Shown in pieces: positions 1-9,047 of a stretch of DNA of 64,000 bases. The notes under the pieces are model-generated. The model was not told the origin of the DNA. It searched no databases and was given only the letters and a program-made list of their open reading frames with translations. The stretch is from contig CAKRNG010000001.1 in the NCBI GenBank assembly GCA_934370925.1, positions 62,001 to 126,000 of the forward strand, written 5' to 3'. This DNA comes from an uncultured Lacticaseibacillus sp. (GTDB lineage Bacteria; Bacillota; Bacilli; Lactobacillales; Lactobacillaceae). The translations under genes and the position numbers were made by a program. The first letter of the stretch is position 1; the number at the start of each line of letters is the position of its first letter.

Positions 1-867
1 GTCCCCGACGATATCCTTGTACAGAGATGGCGGTGTCCCCGGAATGGAGTACAGCTCGCCACCCTTCTGCGCCAGTTGTGGGAGTGAAGATAGGAGGCTC
101 CACGTGTAAGGATGGCGCGGATCGTAGAAGATTTCGTCCGTGGTTCCGTATTCGATAATGCGCCCTGAGTACATAACGGCGATACGGTCAGCGATAGCGG
201 CCACAACACCCAGGTCATGCGTGATGAAGATGGTAGTGAACTTGAATTCAATCGCCAGTTCCTTAATCAAATCAAGAATCTGGGCCTGAATCGTCACGTC
301 CAGCGCGGTGGTTGGTTCGTCACAAATCAGGATTTTGGGGTGGCAGGCCAGCGCAATCGCGATAACGATACGCTGACGCATCCCCCCGGAGTATTCGAAT
401 GGGTAGTCGTTATACCGGCTTGCGGCATCAGGAATCCCCGTCCGGTCCATCAAATCGATGGCTTCGGCCTTGGCTTCCTTCTTGGACTTGCCCTGGTGCT
501 TGATGATAACTTCTGAAATTTGGGAGCCAATCGTCTTGATGGGGTCAAGAGAGGTCATGGGTTCCTGGAAGACCGTGGCGATTTCCTTACCACGGATACC
601 TTCCCAATCCTTGTCCTTCTTGAGCGTTTCAAGGTGCTGCCCGTCGTATTCAATGGTCCCGCCCGCGATACGACCGTTGGATTCCAGCATCCCGGTGAAC
701 GTCCGCGTCAAAACGGACTTCCCGGAACCAGATTCCCCAACAATCGCCAGGGTTTCGCCTTCCATTAACTGCATGGATACGTGGTGAATAGCCTTCAGCG
801 TCCGACCACGAACCTGGAAGTTAACGGACAGGTCATTGACGTCTAAAATGACTTTCTGTTCTGCCAT
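1..867 (-). CDS. oppD: Oligopeptide ABC transporter ATPase OppD/AmiE (partial)
   Basis: ATP-binding subunit of an oligopeptide importer, acting at the inner face of the membrane with OppB/OppC. Starting at the ATG at 867, the minus-strand translation shows Walker A GESGSGKS (about residues 44-51), Q-loop TVFQEPMTSLDP, signature YSGGMRQR and Walker B ILICDEPTTALD, followed by the D-loop and the H-switch THDLG. The long OppD-type C-terminal region (HPYTWSLLSSLP) begins before the window edge cuts the gene, so the C-terminus and any oppF lie outside. It follows oppC by 59 bp in the same direction and is probably the fourth gene of the oppABCD(F) operon. Confidence 0.93.
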   Translation of the reverse strand, partial: MAEQKVILDVNDLSVNFQVRGRTLKAIHHVSMQLMEGETLAIVGESGSGKSVLTRTFTGMLESNGRIAGGTIEYDGQHLETLKKDKDWEGIRGKEIATVFQEPMTSLDPIKTIGSQISEVIIKHQGKSKKEAKAEAIDLMDRTGIPDAASRYNDYPFEYSGGMRQRIVIAIALACHPKILICDEPTTALDVTIQAQILDLIKELAIEFKFTTIFITHDLGVVAAIADRIAVMYSGRIIEYGTTDEIFYDPRHPYTWSLLSSLPQLAQKGGELYSIPGTPPSLYKDIVGD

Positions 868-926
868 AATATTGCCTTCCTTCTAGCTTGCTACGCGTGA
901 GATGTTACGCAAACATCCGCGACGCT

Positions 927-1889
927 TTACATGTGTGTTCGTGGATCAGTTGCATCCGCCAAGTTCTGCCCAACGATGTACATCGGCACGGTGATAAGTG
1001 CCAGTGCGGCAACGGGGAGCCAGAACAGGTATGGGTAGCTGGTCATGTACTGTGCGTACTTCTGAATCAGACGACCCAGTGATGGCACTTCCTGGCTAAG
1101 TCCCACATTAAGGAATGAAAGGAACACTTCATATGAAATGAAGGCAGGCAGTGACATGGATACTTGCGTCACAATGATACTGGTCAGATAAGGCATGATA
1201 TTGCGCGTAATAATCTTTGGCGTTGGCGTTCCTAGGGTTCGAGACGCCACGTTGTATTCACGATCACGCTGAATCATGACTTGCACACGGATCGAGTACG
1301 CCGTGCCAATCCAGGAAGTACACGTCATGGCAAAAATCAGGTTCCAGAACCCGTTCCCAAGCGTATAAGACAGCACAATGATGATGAGCAGCATTGGAAC
1401 GTTCGAAATCACGTTGTAGATTTCAAGCATGATACGGTCGAATTTCTGCGATGCACCCCAAAAGGCACCCACTACAGTCCCCAGTACGGTCGTAATCAAT
1501 GTTGCAATTACCCCAATGGAAATAGACGTGCGGCCCCCCGCCCAGATGGCATCAAACAGTGACTTCCCATCCGCATCCGTCCCGAACCAGAACTTAGCAC
1601 TTGGAAAGTTGTACCGCGCAGCTAGGTCGTTAACGTTCGACACATCCTTCAGACTGTATCCTGAAAACAAAGGTTGGATGAAGGACATTCCCATAATAAT
1701 CAGCATAATTCCAAGCATCAAAATAGTGACCTTGTTGGAAAAGAACTTCTTCGCCACTTGCTTCCAGTATGAGTACTTCGGCGTATCGATAACTTCTGAC
1801 GCCAGTTCGTCGAGACTAACTGGCGCAAAATCGCTATCGAGGAGTTCGACTGCTGGTTGTTCCTGCTTATTCTCTTTCGTTTCTGCCAT
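927..1889 (-). CDS. oppC: Oligopeptide ABC transporter permease OppC/AmiD
   Basis: Second membrane subunit of the oligopeptide importer, 320 residues. A cytoplasmic N-terminal tail of about 55 residues precedes the first membrane segment (VTILMLGIMLIIMGMSFI), as in AmiD/OppC proteins. The binding-protein-dependent permease domain follows, with the EAA-like loop around SRTLGTPTPKIITRNIMP. I chose the ATG at 1889 because AGGAG lies 9 nt upstream; an upstream in-frame ATG at 1898 would overlap the end of oppB. The coupling is tight, with the oppB stop at 1891, so the two are cotranslated. Confidence 0.92.
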   Translation of the reverse strand: MAETKENKQEQPAVELLDSDFAPVSLDELASEVIDTPKYSYWKQVAKKFFSNKVTILMLGIMLIIMGMSFIQPLFSGYSLKDVSNVNDLAARYNFPSAKFWFGTDADGKSLFDAIWAGGRTSISIGVIATLITTVLGTVVGAFWGASQKFDRIMLEIYNVISNVPMLLIIIVLSYTLGNGFWNLIFAMTCTSWIGTAYSIRVQVMIQRDREYNVASRTLGTPTPKIITRNIMPYLTSIIVTQVSMSLPAFISYEVFLSFLNVGLSQEVPSLGRLIQKYAQYMTSYPYLFWLPVAALALITVPMYIVGQNLADATDPRTHM

Positions 1890-1890
1890 G

Positions 1891-3387
1891 TTAATCATCT
1901 CCTGACGCTGAAAGTTTGATACGTGGATCTACAATCGCCATTAACAAGTCACCCAGTAATACTGATAGCACCGCAATCGTGGTGAAGATGAAGACCAATG
2001 CGATAACCACAGAGTTATTGTGGCCAATGATGGAATCGGGAAGCATCTTCCCCATCCCCGGCATTGCAAAAATTTCTTCCGTCATGGTGGCCCCACCAAT
2101 CAGACCGATAATACTACCCGGAATCCCATTGACAATTGGAATTGCCGCATTCTTAAAGATGTGCTTGCGGTAAATTTCACCCTCGTTCAGTCCCTTAGCC
2201 TTTGCAAACTTGATGTAATCTGCACTTTGCTGGTCAATCATGTAACGACGGAACCAAACAATAAGACCTGAAACGGAAAGAAGGCCTAAGATAACACTTG
2301 GCAGAACCCAGGATGCCGTTACGCCCGCACCCATTGTTGGAAATGAATCTGGTAAGCCGAAGATGCGTGCCCCAAAGAAACGGAAGCAATAAATTAGCGC
2401 AAGGCTAGGAACCGCCATCAATACCGTTACAATCCCGGTACCAATCTTATCGAAAATCTTTCCCTTTTTCCGCGCCATGTAGATAGCTACCGGAATCGAT
2501 ACTGCATAAGCGATGATTAAGGCAAAAATACCCGCCTTAAAGGACGTACCAATCATTGATGGATCGGATAGTTCTTGGGAAACATTCACATAGTCGTCGC
2601 CATAACGTGCTTTAGCACTGTCATCCTGTTTACCAACGCGCTGGTAACTACGCGTATATACATTGTCGGACGTGTATGTCTTGTTCCCGTTCTTATCAGT
2701 AATCTCTGTCGTCACCTGTTGACCTTGTCGACCACCAATAACCTCGGATACAGGAGTACCGCTGTACGTTGGGTAGGATGTTCCCAAATTAAATTTAATA
2801 ATATTCTGGTGGATGTATGGGAAGGAACTATTGAAGTAAATCTGATAACGATACTTAGTCCCCGAACCAACTAGCGCCCATCCAACTGTCTTATCCTTCG
2901 TCACCTTTAAGTACCGTGCTAAGTGTGGGTTATTTTTATCGTGAACGGCCCAAGGATTGTCAATTTGAATAAGCGATCCGTAAAAGCGTCCTAATCGTTC
3001 CCATAATGGCAGCTCTCGAACGGCATAATAATCTTTGCTCTGCTTATAACGTTTAATTTCATAGTTATTCGCTTTTGCCCATTTTTCAAAGAGCGCAACG
3101 TTAGAAGCATTGTGTTCGGTTGTTACCGTCTTTGTCGGATTTGCTTTTTGAACAGCGGTTACTAAATCCTTATTGTTCTTGAAGTCAATGTAATTCATCT
3201 TCTCGTACGCATTGTTCTCGTAATTAAGAAGTGCATCAGGCGTTGACGCTAACTTCTGCGCCATCACGTCCCCTTTAAACACATCTCGACGCGGAACAAG
3301 TGAGTAGATGAGGATGAACGTAAACGTCGTAACTAAGAAGATACTGACGATTGACCGCAGAACACGGAAAAAAAGATATTTCTTCAT
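1891..3387 (-). CDS. oppB: Oligopeptide ABC transporter permease OppB, long AmiC-type
   Basis: First membrane subunit of the oligopeptide importer. At 498 residues it is far longer than the roughly 310-residue OppB of most bacteria. The extra sequence is a large predicted extracytoplasmic loop of about 240 residues after the first membrane segment. This layout and the N-terminus (MKKYLFFRVLRSIVSIFLVT) match streptococcal AmiC, whose system imports nutritional peptides and SHP/ComS pheromones. The C-terminal permease domain includes the EAA-loop AKAKGLNEGEIYRKHIFKNA. Start at 3387: AAGGAG stands 7 nt upstream, whereas the longer reading to 3417 has no ribosome site. Confidence 0.93.
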   Translation of the reverse strand: MKKYLFFRVLRSIVSIFLVTTFTFILIYSLVPRRDVFKGDVMAQKLASTPDALLNYENNAYEKMNYIDFKNNKDLVTAVQKANPTKTVTTEHNASNVALFEKWAKANNYEIKRYKQSKDYYAVRELPLWERLGRFYGSLIQIDNPWAVHDKNNPHLARYLKVTKDKTVGWALVGSGTKYRYQIYFNSSFPYIHQNIIKFNLGTSYPTYSGTPVSEVIGGRQGQQVTTEITDKNGNKTYTSDNVYTRSYQRVGKQDDSAKARYGDDYVNVSQELSDPSMIGTSFKAGIFALIIAYAVSIPVAIYMARKKGKIFDKIGTGIVTVLMAVPSLALIYCFRFFGARIFGLPDSFPTMGAGVTASWVLPSVILGLLSVSGLIVWFRRYMIDQQSADYIKFAKAKGLNEGEIYRKHIFKNAAIPIVNGIPGSIIGLIGGATMTEEIFAMPGMGKMLPDSIIGHNNSVVIALVFIFTTIAVLSVLLGDLLMAIVDPRIKLSASGDD

Positions 3388-3518
3388 GTGACTGCTCCTT
3401 CTCTGAGGGTTACTCAACTTTATAGTTTAACTTTACCAGTTCACGAGTGTGACGAAAAGAAACGTCACGATTTTTATTGCAAATAAAATGTAGTTTTTTT
3501 CCAATCGCATTGTAACAG

Positions 3519-3554
3519 AAAAAGGACCAGTCACATCACGTGCCAGCCCTTTTT
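3519..3554 (-). terminator. Attenuating hairpin between oppA and oppB
   Basis: AAAAAGG and CCTTTTT arms flank a central GCAC/GTG pairing, with a T-run in the minus-strand direction. It lies in the 218-bp gap between oppA and oppB. Such partial terminators usually allow more binding-protein than permease mRNA. Confidence 0.5.
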
Positions 3555-3605
3555 CACACTACTAGAAATGGAATCTAAGCTCCACAAACATTCACAATGC
3601 GTGAA

Positions 3606-5576
3606 TTAGTTGTTAGCTGCTTTCTTAGCAATCTCTTCGCGCTTAGCAGTCCAAGCCTTCTTCGCCTTTGCGTATTCTGCAGCGGTAGTTGTGTCCTTGG
3701 AAACCTTAACAAACTTGAAGTAGTTCCCGTCACCCTTCAGACCTGAAGTACCAAAAGCACCAGTCTTAGGCACAACCTTGGTGACGGATGGGGTACCACC
3801 CAGAGACATTACAGGAATCTGGATACCGCTGTCGAGTAACCAAGCTTCAGCCTTTGCGAATGCCTTGTAACGTGCATCTTCATCAGTCGTAATTGCTTCA
3901 GCCTTCGCCAGGAGCTTCTGGTACTTGTCCAGCCCTAATTCCTTGACAATTGCCTTAGAGGAAGCCGTGTCATCGAGACCGATTGTGTGGAGTGAAGACC
4001 CGCCTTCTGGATTGTAAACTTCAAGATAACTTGATGGGTCATCGTAGTCAGGACTCCAACCGGAAGCATTCGAGATGTCGTAGTCACTTTCTGCCCCTGT
4101 CGTTACAGAGTAGGTAGCAGCCAGGTACTTGTCTTCTGACACTGCCTGAATGTCAATTGCAACATTGCTTGTGCCAAGGGAAGACTCAACGGAGCTCTTG
4201 AATGACTTGGTCTGATTCAACGTTGACGCAGAGGCTTCATCAGCGACAATATCCAACTTAACTGGGAAGGAAACACCTTCAGCCTTGAGTTCCTTCTTAG
4301 CCTTATTCATGTATTCCTTAGCAAGTTTCTTATTGTAAGTACCATTCTGCTGGCCTTGAAGGTTCAGACCACTAAGAGCAGAGTTGTCAGCCTTCAGGTC
4401 ACTTTCAACGAACGTTCCGTAATCCTTACCGTCTGCCTGAACAAAGCTATATGGTACCCATGTGTTACGTAATGTCTTCGTTGCACCCGCCTTACCGTTC
4501 GTCTGAGCGGAGTAAGCCGTCTTGTCAAAGGCAAACTGAATAGCCAAACGGAAGTTCTTATTAAGCACTGCCTTCTGGGTGTCCGTCTTTTCCTTTGTTG
4601 TCTTTTTAGACGTCAAGTTGTACTTACGACGGTTCAGGTTAAAGGTAAAGTTGTACGTTGACTGATCTTGGTCAGACCAGATAATGTTCTTACCGTTTTC
4701 CTTTTCAACAGTCTTGTACTGAGCGGATGTTGGGTAAACGCGCGCAGCTGAGAAATCACCATTCTTGAAGCTCTTGTACAGACCATCTGGATCTGAACCA
4801 TCATTGTACGTGAGCTTCACGGTGTTCAGGTGCACGTTCTTCTTGTCCCAGTAGCTAGCGTTCTTCTTGTATTCAATGACAGACTTCGAGGTGAAGTTGG
4901 CAAGTGTAAATGGTCCGTTGTAGAGGATACCATCCGTTGCCATCTTCCCGAAGTCTTTGCCTTTCGATGCGAGGAACTTAGCTTGGACTGGGTACATAAC
5001 CCCATATGTAAGCTTGGAGTTCCAGAAGGATTCTGGCTGGTTCAAGGTGTACTGCACCTTGTACTTGCCGACTGCCTTGATGCCGACCGTTGAGAAGTCC
5101 TTCGTCTTACCGTTTACGTAATCATTCAGACCCTTAATGGAGTTCTGAACCACGTAGAGGGTTTCGGACTTTGCTGCAACGGCGTGCTTCAGACCGGTAA
5201 CGAAGTCATCTGCGACAACATCGCCGTGACTGTTACCATTACTGTCGACCCACTTAGCACCCTTACGCAGCGTGTAAGTGTAGGTCTTGCCATCCTTGCT
5301 GACCTTCCATGACTTTGCAAGGGCGCCCTTGAGTTCGCCATAACTGTTACGTTCAAGGAGTCCTTCAACAAAGTTCTGTAAGTGTTGACTGTTCGTTGCG
5401 CGGGACGTCACCGTGTAGTCCATGGTGTCTGGGTCCGTTGTATAAACATAGTTATAGCTGTCGGAGAGGTTGCTATCACTGCTGCTACTTGACGTTGACT
5501 TGCTGTTACCACAAGCTGCGAGAAGTGCGGCACTAGCAAGCGCTGCAACAACTAAACCTTTCTTCTTCATCTTCAT
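3606..5576 (-). CDS. oppA: Oligopeptide-binding lipoprotein OppA/AmiA
   Basis: Extracellular lipid-anchored peptide receptor of the importer, 656 residues, the size of streptococcal AmiA. The N-terminus has a lysine-rich start, a hydrophobic stretch and lipobox LLAAC with the lipidated Cys at residue 22, then a Ser-rich linker. The SBP family 5 fold is recognisable from DPDTMDYTVTSRATNSQ, the LRKGAKWVDSNG strand and the NRRKYNLT / FRLAIQFAFDK region. Start at 5576 with GGAGG 10 nt upstream. A consensus promoter lies directly upstream (5642-5670). In streptococci the equivalent protein captures pheromones for Rgg regulators; that role here is inference from the two Rgg genes in this window. 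Confidence 0.94.
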   Translation of the reverse strand: MKMKKKGLVVAALASAALLAACGNSKSTSSSSSDSNLSDSYNYVYTTDPDTMDYTVTSRATNSQHLQNFVEGLLERNSYGELKGALAKSWKVSKDGKTYTYTLRKGAKWVDSNGNSHGDVVADDFVTGLKHAVAAKSETLYVVQNSIKGLNDYVNGKTKDFSTVGIKAVGKYKVQYTLNQPESFWNSKLTYGVMYPVQAKFLASKGKDFGKMATDGILYNGPFTLANFTSKSVIEYKKNASYWDKKNVHLNTVKLTYNDGSDPDGLYKSFKNGDFSAARVYPTSAQYKTVEKENGKNIIWSDQDQSTYNFTFNLNRRKYNLTSKKTTKEKTDTQKAVLNKNFRLAIQFAFDKTAYSAQTNGKAGATKTLRNTWVPYSFVQADGKDYGTFVESDLKADNSALSGLNLQGQQNGTYNKKLAKEYMNKAKKELKAEGVSFPVKLDIVADEASASTLNQTKSFKSSVESSLGTSNVAIDIQAVSEDKYLAATYSVTTGAESDYDISNASGWSPDYDDPSSYLEVYNPEGGSSLHTIGLDDTASSKAIVKELGLDKYQKLLAKAEAITTDEDARYKAFAKAEAWLLDSGIQIPVMSLGGTPSVTKVVPKTGAFGTSGLKGDGNYFKFVKVSKDTTTAAEYAKAKKAWTAKREEIAKKAANN

Positions 5577-5641
5577 ATCACATAAGCCTCCAACCTATGA
5601 TTTACTCTCTGCCACCGCTGACCGGTACAGAAGTTAAATAG

Positions 5642-5670
5642 ATTATATAAAGATTAAAGTTGAGTGTCAA
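5642..5670 (-). promoter_or_regulatory. Sigma-A promoter of the opp operon
   Basis: TTGACA (5670-5665) and TATAAT (5647-5642) are both perfect consensus hexamers with exactly 17 bp between them, reading toward oppA. Confidence 0.85.
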
Positions 5671-6367
5671 CGTCATTTAGACCGAATTTGGTCACAAATT
5701 CAAAAAAAAATCATTTTTCCTTCACGGTATAATGCCGGTGTGACATAAAAGAATTCGTTTTCTATAACTTAAGTCGTACAGGTCGCGACATCAACAACGC
5801 GCTTTCGTTTTTCTATAATTTATTTGCAATTAAAATTTTAATCCACAAAAAAGCCGTTTTTTAGGTTTTATCATTGTAACAAATGCAAATATGCCACTAA
5901 AGTCCTTTTTTGTGGTGAATTCAGCGACTTTGGATGAAAAAACACACGTTTCATTGTAATTCGCCACATTTTGTTCGTTAACGGCGTCTTTTTTCGTTCG
6001 AATCAATTTAATTCTGAAAACATGTGTTGTCTACTTCTAGGCAACACATGTCTTCAGAAACGTCGCATACGTTAATTTCACCCAAAAACTTCCTTTAACT
6101 TTTAGTATGATTTATGAGTTTAAACTAATTTTATCCGCACAACGTCACCACGGTGATAGACATTATCAATTAACCCGGCATCCGTTTTGAATATTCACCT
6201 GCGAGCCACTAAAACCATCGTGAGCGCGTCGTCCGAAGTACATAAAGGTTACGGCTATATTAGCAAAATACACCCCTCACCCACATACAGAATCAGCCTA
6301 AGTTCGGGAACTCCGCGATAACCGCCCTGTATCATCGGGGCAGACCGTCTTCTGGCGCACCCTTGGT
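5671..6367. other. Gene-free AT-rich region upstream of oppA
   Basis: About 700 bp with no credible ORF. It holds a perfect 10-bp dyad with a 12-nt loop (ACATGTGTTG / CAACACATGT, 6020-6051) and several T-rich tracts. Near its left-hand neighbour it carries a decayed copy of a dispersed element at 6330-6359, whose end TCGGGGCAGACCGTCTTC is shared with the element at 10194-10304. Nothing else was recognised. Confidence 0.6.
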
Positions 6368-6420
6368 TAAAAAACACAAACAAATAAGCGCCGGCATTTA
6401 TCGCCTGCGCCTATTTGTTT
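6368..6420 (-). terminator. Terminator after the CPBP protease gene
   Basis: AAACAAATA-GCGC stem with matching GCGC-TATTTGTTT arm (6378-6420), followed on the minus strand by a T6 run. It lies 17 bp after the stop codon of the gene at 6438-7223. Confidence 0.75.
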
Positions 6421-6437
6421 ATAGTAAGTCCACCTGT

Positions 6438-7223
6438 TCAGTTAACCGTTATTAGACGCTGCCGACGCCAGTAACGCAAGCTCAGATAAATCACCATTAA
6501 CACGACCATCCCTGCAATCCACCAATATAGTTCCCCGTACGCTCCCCAGTTGATATAGGGGTTTAGAAAATTCAGATCAGACCTCGTATAGACCTCAGCA
6601 TTAATGCCATACACATCTATCAGCGCATGCAATACGATTCCTGGTAACAAATTGCCCGTTAGTTCATAAATTGTTCCAAGCAGAATACCCGATGCAAATG
6701 CAAAGAGTGCTGTTCTTACAGTCGACTGCGCATCTGAATTTCCAAAGAGTAGACCCGTCGCGTGACTGAGCCCGAATATACTTGCTGTTACCAAAATTAT
6801 TGGTGCACTTGAATACCGCTTTCCGGTAAATATCCTTCTGAGAAATCCTTGCACTGTTCCGCGGAAATAGATTTCCTCCACAATCCCAGTTCTAATTGCC
6901 ATCAGGACACACAACCAAAACATCACCCGATAGTCATTATTTCGATACATGCTTGCCCCTGTCGCTGCCTCTTGTGCAATCAACAATAAAATCGGCCACC
7001 CCATGGCAAGTCCCCGAAGCAGTCCCTTACGTCCTAGCTTATAGGGGATATGTAGCCATCGTGATATCACAACCGCCATCACAATGATAAATAGTGAAAC
7101 ACCCACTTGCGCATCAAAGTACCAGTCATGAACCGTTATTATTGTATCCGGTTGAAAATCCCAAACAAATTCGGTCACGACTACAATAAACAGGAATATA
7201 AGAATATACGCTCTTTTTTTCAA
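6438..7223 (-). CDS. CPBP (CAAX/Abi) family intramembrane metalloprotease
   Basis: Polytopic membrane protein of 261 residues with at least seven hydrophobic segments. The three conserved family motifs are present: EExxxR as VEEIYFRG (Glu116, Glu117, Arg121), a His in GLSHATG (His154) and a third motif around LHALID (His199). In lactic acid bacteria such proteins are often encoded beside bacteriocins, as self-immunity factors or in peptide processing. Here it lies 33 bp downstream of a gene for a small secreted peptide, in the same direction, so a processing or protective role toward that peptide is a fair inference. The start is a TTG at 7223, with GGAGG about 10 nt upstream. Confidence 0.85.
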   Translation of the reverse strand: MKKRAYILIFLFIVVVTEFVWDFQPDTIITVHDWYFDAQVGVSLFIIVMAVVISRWLHIPYKLGRKGLLRGLAMGWPILLLIAQEAATGASMYRNNDYRVMFWLCVLMAIRTGIVEEIYFRGTVQGFLRRIFTGKRYSSAPIILVTASIFGLSHATGLLFGNSDAQSTVRTALFAFASGILLGTIYELTGNLLPGIVLHALIDVYGINAEVYTRSDLNFLNPYINWGAYGELYWWIAGMVVLMVIYLSLRYWRRQRLITVN

Positions 7224-7256
7224 GACATAGATTCCTCCCTCCTTAGCTAACAGCGC

Positions 7257-7451
7257 TTATCCATTCTTACCTTTCCCAACATTTTTAAGGCCTTCAAAGT
7301 CTGGCGATTCAGAACCAGCGCCATGACCATGGCCACCCTCACCTACATTAATAATCATCATGTTCGTCGCCGCATTGACCTCACTAAAAGCCGTTGTCGC
7401 AAATGCACTTGTCACCCCGAGAAGTACCACTATGAGTAAAAATTTCTTCAT
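7257..7451 (-). CDS. Small secreted Gly/His-rich peptide, candidate bacteriocin or signal
   Basis: 64-residue precursor that I do not recognise as a named family. Residues 1-27 form a clear signal peptide (MKKFLLIVVLLGVTSAF...), with likely cleavage after VNA. The mature part is about 37 residues, with a short hydrophobic patch MMIINV, then a flexible GEGGHGHGAG run and a basic tail KNVGKGKNG. No Cys is present, so it cannot be a lanthionine or disulfide bacteriocin. GGGCGG precedes the ATG by about 9 nt. It sits between an Rgg regulator and a CPBP protease gene, an arrangement that suggests a regulated secreted peptide with its immunity or processing partner; the function is not proven. Confidence 0.7.
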   Translation of the reverse strand: MKKFLLIVVLLGVTSAFATTAFSEVNAATNMMIINVGEGGHGHGAGSESPDFEGLKNVGKGKNG

Positions 7452-7645
7452 CTTTCTAACCGCCCTTTTTGATTATCAATCGCCAAGCTGATTGATTAGC
7501 TGAATTCTACCAGCATACGATTAGTGCGCCTCAAAAAATTCAACCGCGAAAAAAACAGTATCTATTTTCTCCGTTTCCCCACTAGCGACTCGATTTATTA
7601 CATATACGGAATGTTTGCGTTACGAAACACGTTTAGCTATATAAA

Positions 7646-8521
7646 TTACTTAGGTCTTGCCGACAACACTCTGTCCATAATTTCCATAGATTGCACCGCG
7701 AGCATCTGGTCACCCGCTTCTCGCAGCAGTTCAGTCATTCGCACGACCTTTTCCTGTGCCAAAAATTGCTGCATCCTGTCGCTTGTTCCCATCATCGTCA
7801 GCAACTGGTTCAAAAAATACTGGCGCAAATGAATTGAGACCGCCAACGCCGGAATTTCCTGCTGATTAAGTCGCAATTTCATCTGCTGCGCCACAGCGAC
7901 ATCACGTTGGATCACCACTTCATAACAGTTAAGGACAATATCCCACGCATCGCCGTACGCAATATAATCAGCACGACTAATTTCATCTAATTGGCCCACG
8001 ATTGATGTAAAGATGGTCCATATCTGATTAACATCAAACAGGATGATGACGCCACCCATTTTGGTTAAGGTAGCTGAATCCCATATTTCCACATCAAATA
8101 AATATGTAAATAGTTGTTGGCATTCCCGCCTATTCAACAGATTATTTCCATCCAAATCGACAATTGCGCTGGCTATCACCCCCATCTTGAACAAATTATC
8201 CTTATCCTTGCTAAGTCGATAGGCCGCATATACTTGGTTAAATTGTTGTCGTAATGAAACTAAGTCTCGACGCATATGTAACTGCCCAATTATATTATTG
8301 AATGATCCTAAGCGACTGGGGCTTTCTGCATTCTGGTTACACCATTCGCGCATCGTCACACCCATCTTATTAAGGAGATGTTCAACCACTTGCACACCTA
8401 AATCCTGCAATCCATTTTCAAATCGGGAAATACTGGCCTCTGAAACTGATGCATCCGCAAGTTCTTTCAACGTGACCTGTTTTGATTTACGTAGCGTTCT
8501 AAACCGTTGTCCAAATTCCAT
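7646..8521 (-). CDS. Rgg/GadR/MutR family transcriptional regulator (Rgg-1)
   Basis: Cytoplasmic transcription factor of 291 residues from the ATG at 8521; upstream GTG codons at 8530 and 8536 are possible alternatives. The N-terminal XRE helix-turn-helix (FGQRFRTLRKSKQ ... SEASISRFENG, about residues 3-60) is followed by the all-helical repeat region in which Rgg proteins bind short peptides. The neighbouring divergent ORF at 8554-8667 encodes a matching short hydrophobic peptide, so this is probably a pheromone-responsive pair. The likely target is the peptide/CPBP module immediately downstream (7451-6438). Unlike the second Rgg of this window it lies in DNA of near-average composition. Confidence 0.88.
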   Translation of the reverse strand: MEFGQRFRTLRKSKQVTLKELADASVSEASISRFENGLQDLGVQVVEHLLNKMGVTMREWCNQNAESPSRLGSFNNIIGQLHMRRDLVSLRQQFNQVYAAYRLSKDKDNLFKMGVIASAIVDLDGNNLLNRRECQQLFTYLFDVEIWDSATLTKMGGVIILFDVNQIWTIFTSIVGQLDEISRADYIAYGDAWDIVLNCYEVVIQRDVAVAQQMKLRLNQQEIPALAVSIHLRQYFLNQLLTMMGTSDRMQQFLAQEKVVRMTELLREAGDQMLAVQSMEIMDRVLSARPK

Positions 8522-8553
8522 ATCCGTCACCCTCACTATATAAGGAGATTACT

Positions 8554-8667
8554 ATGTTCAAAAAAATCCTGCGTCTGCTTGCGGTCGCCATCACAATCAC
8601 CAGTTTCAGCGTTAGCTACGTTATTCCAGGTAGCAATCCCGTACCCGATAAAACGACGCACAGTTAG
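8554..8667 (+). CDS. Short hydrophobic peptide, candidate Rgg-1 pheromone precursor
   Basis: 37-residue ORF with a good ribosome site (AAGGAG, about 7 nt before ATG). It starts MFKKILRLLAVAITITSF, a basic N-terminus plus hydrophobic core typical of exported SHP-like propeptides, and ends in a polar tail rich in Pro, Ser and Thr (VIPGSNPVPDKTTHS). Its start codon is only 32 bp from that of the divergent rgg gene, the arrangement seen for rgg/shp pairs in streptococci. A bidirectional terminator follows. The mature form cannot be predicted from sequence alone. Confidence 0.6.
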   Translation: MFKKILRLLAVAITITSFSVSYVIPGSNPVPDKTTHS

Positions 8668-8709
8668 ACACAGACTAAAATTAAGGTGAGTATAGCACAA
8701 TTGCACCGC

Positions 8710-8760
8710 AAAAAGACCACCGCAGAAATCAGATTAGATTTCTACGGTGGTCACTTTTTT
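8710..8760. terminator. Bidirectional terminator after the pheromone-like ORF
   Basis: 16-bp arms GACCACCG-AGAAATC / GATTTCT-CGGTGGTC (8715-8752) with one mismatch and a 6-nt loop. T6 follows on the plus strand and T5 on the minus strand. Confidence 0.85.
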
Positions 8761-8843
8761 GATTAGGGTGAAATGCTTCTTAAGTCTGCGGGTTATCAAA
8801 ACATCGTGGCAATTAAAACTCAATTTTCACATCAAGTACACTC

Positions 8844-9047
8844 TCACCCGTAACGTTGCACCATGCGCATCGCCGCCCGCAATTCCGCCCCCACCACTGC
8901 CCAGTCGCTGGCAATCGCCGCCTCATCAGCCAGCCATGCCTCTTCGTCTGTTGGTAATGGTGCAGGTGTCGCACCGCCAAACCGTGGCACCAAATTCGCC
9001 ATGCCTCGCACCCATGTCTGCCACCAATTCTTAGTTCCGTTTTTCAT
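8844..9047 (-). CDS. Hypothetical small protein
   Basis: 67-residue protein from the ATG at 9047, with GGAGGAG 7 nt upstream; an ATG at 9053 is too close to that site. It has a Trp-rich start (NGTKNWWQTWVRGMANLVPRF) and an acidic, Ala/Trp-containing middle (DEEAWLADEAAIASDWAVVG). No signal peptide or clear membrane segment and no family recognised. It is third in a row with the DUF2922 and DUF1659 genes in the same direction and may share their transcript. Confidence 0.5.
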   Translation of the reverse strand: MKNGTKNWWQTWVRGMANLVPRFGGATPAPLPTDEEAWLADEAAIASDWAVVGAELRAAMRMVQRYG

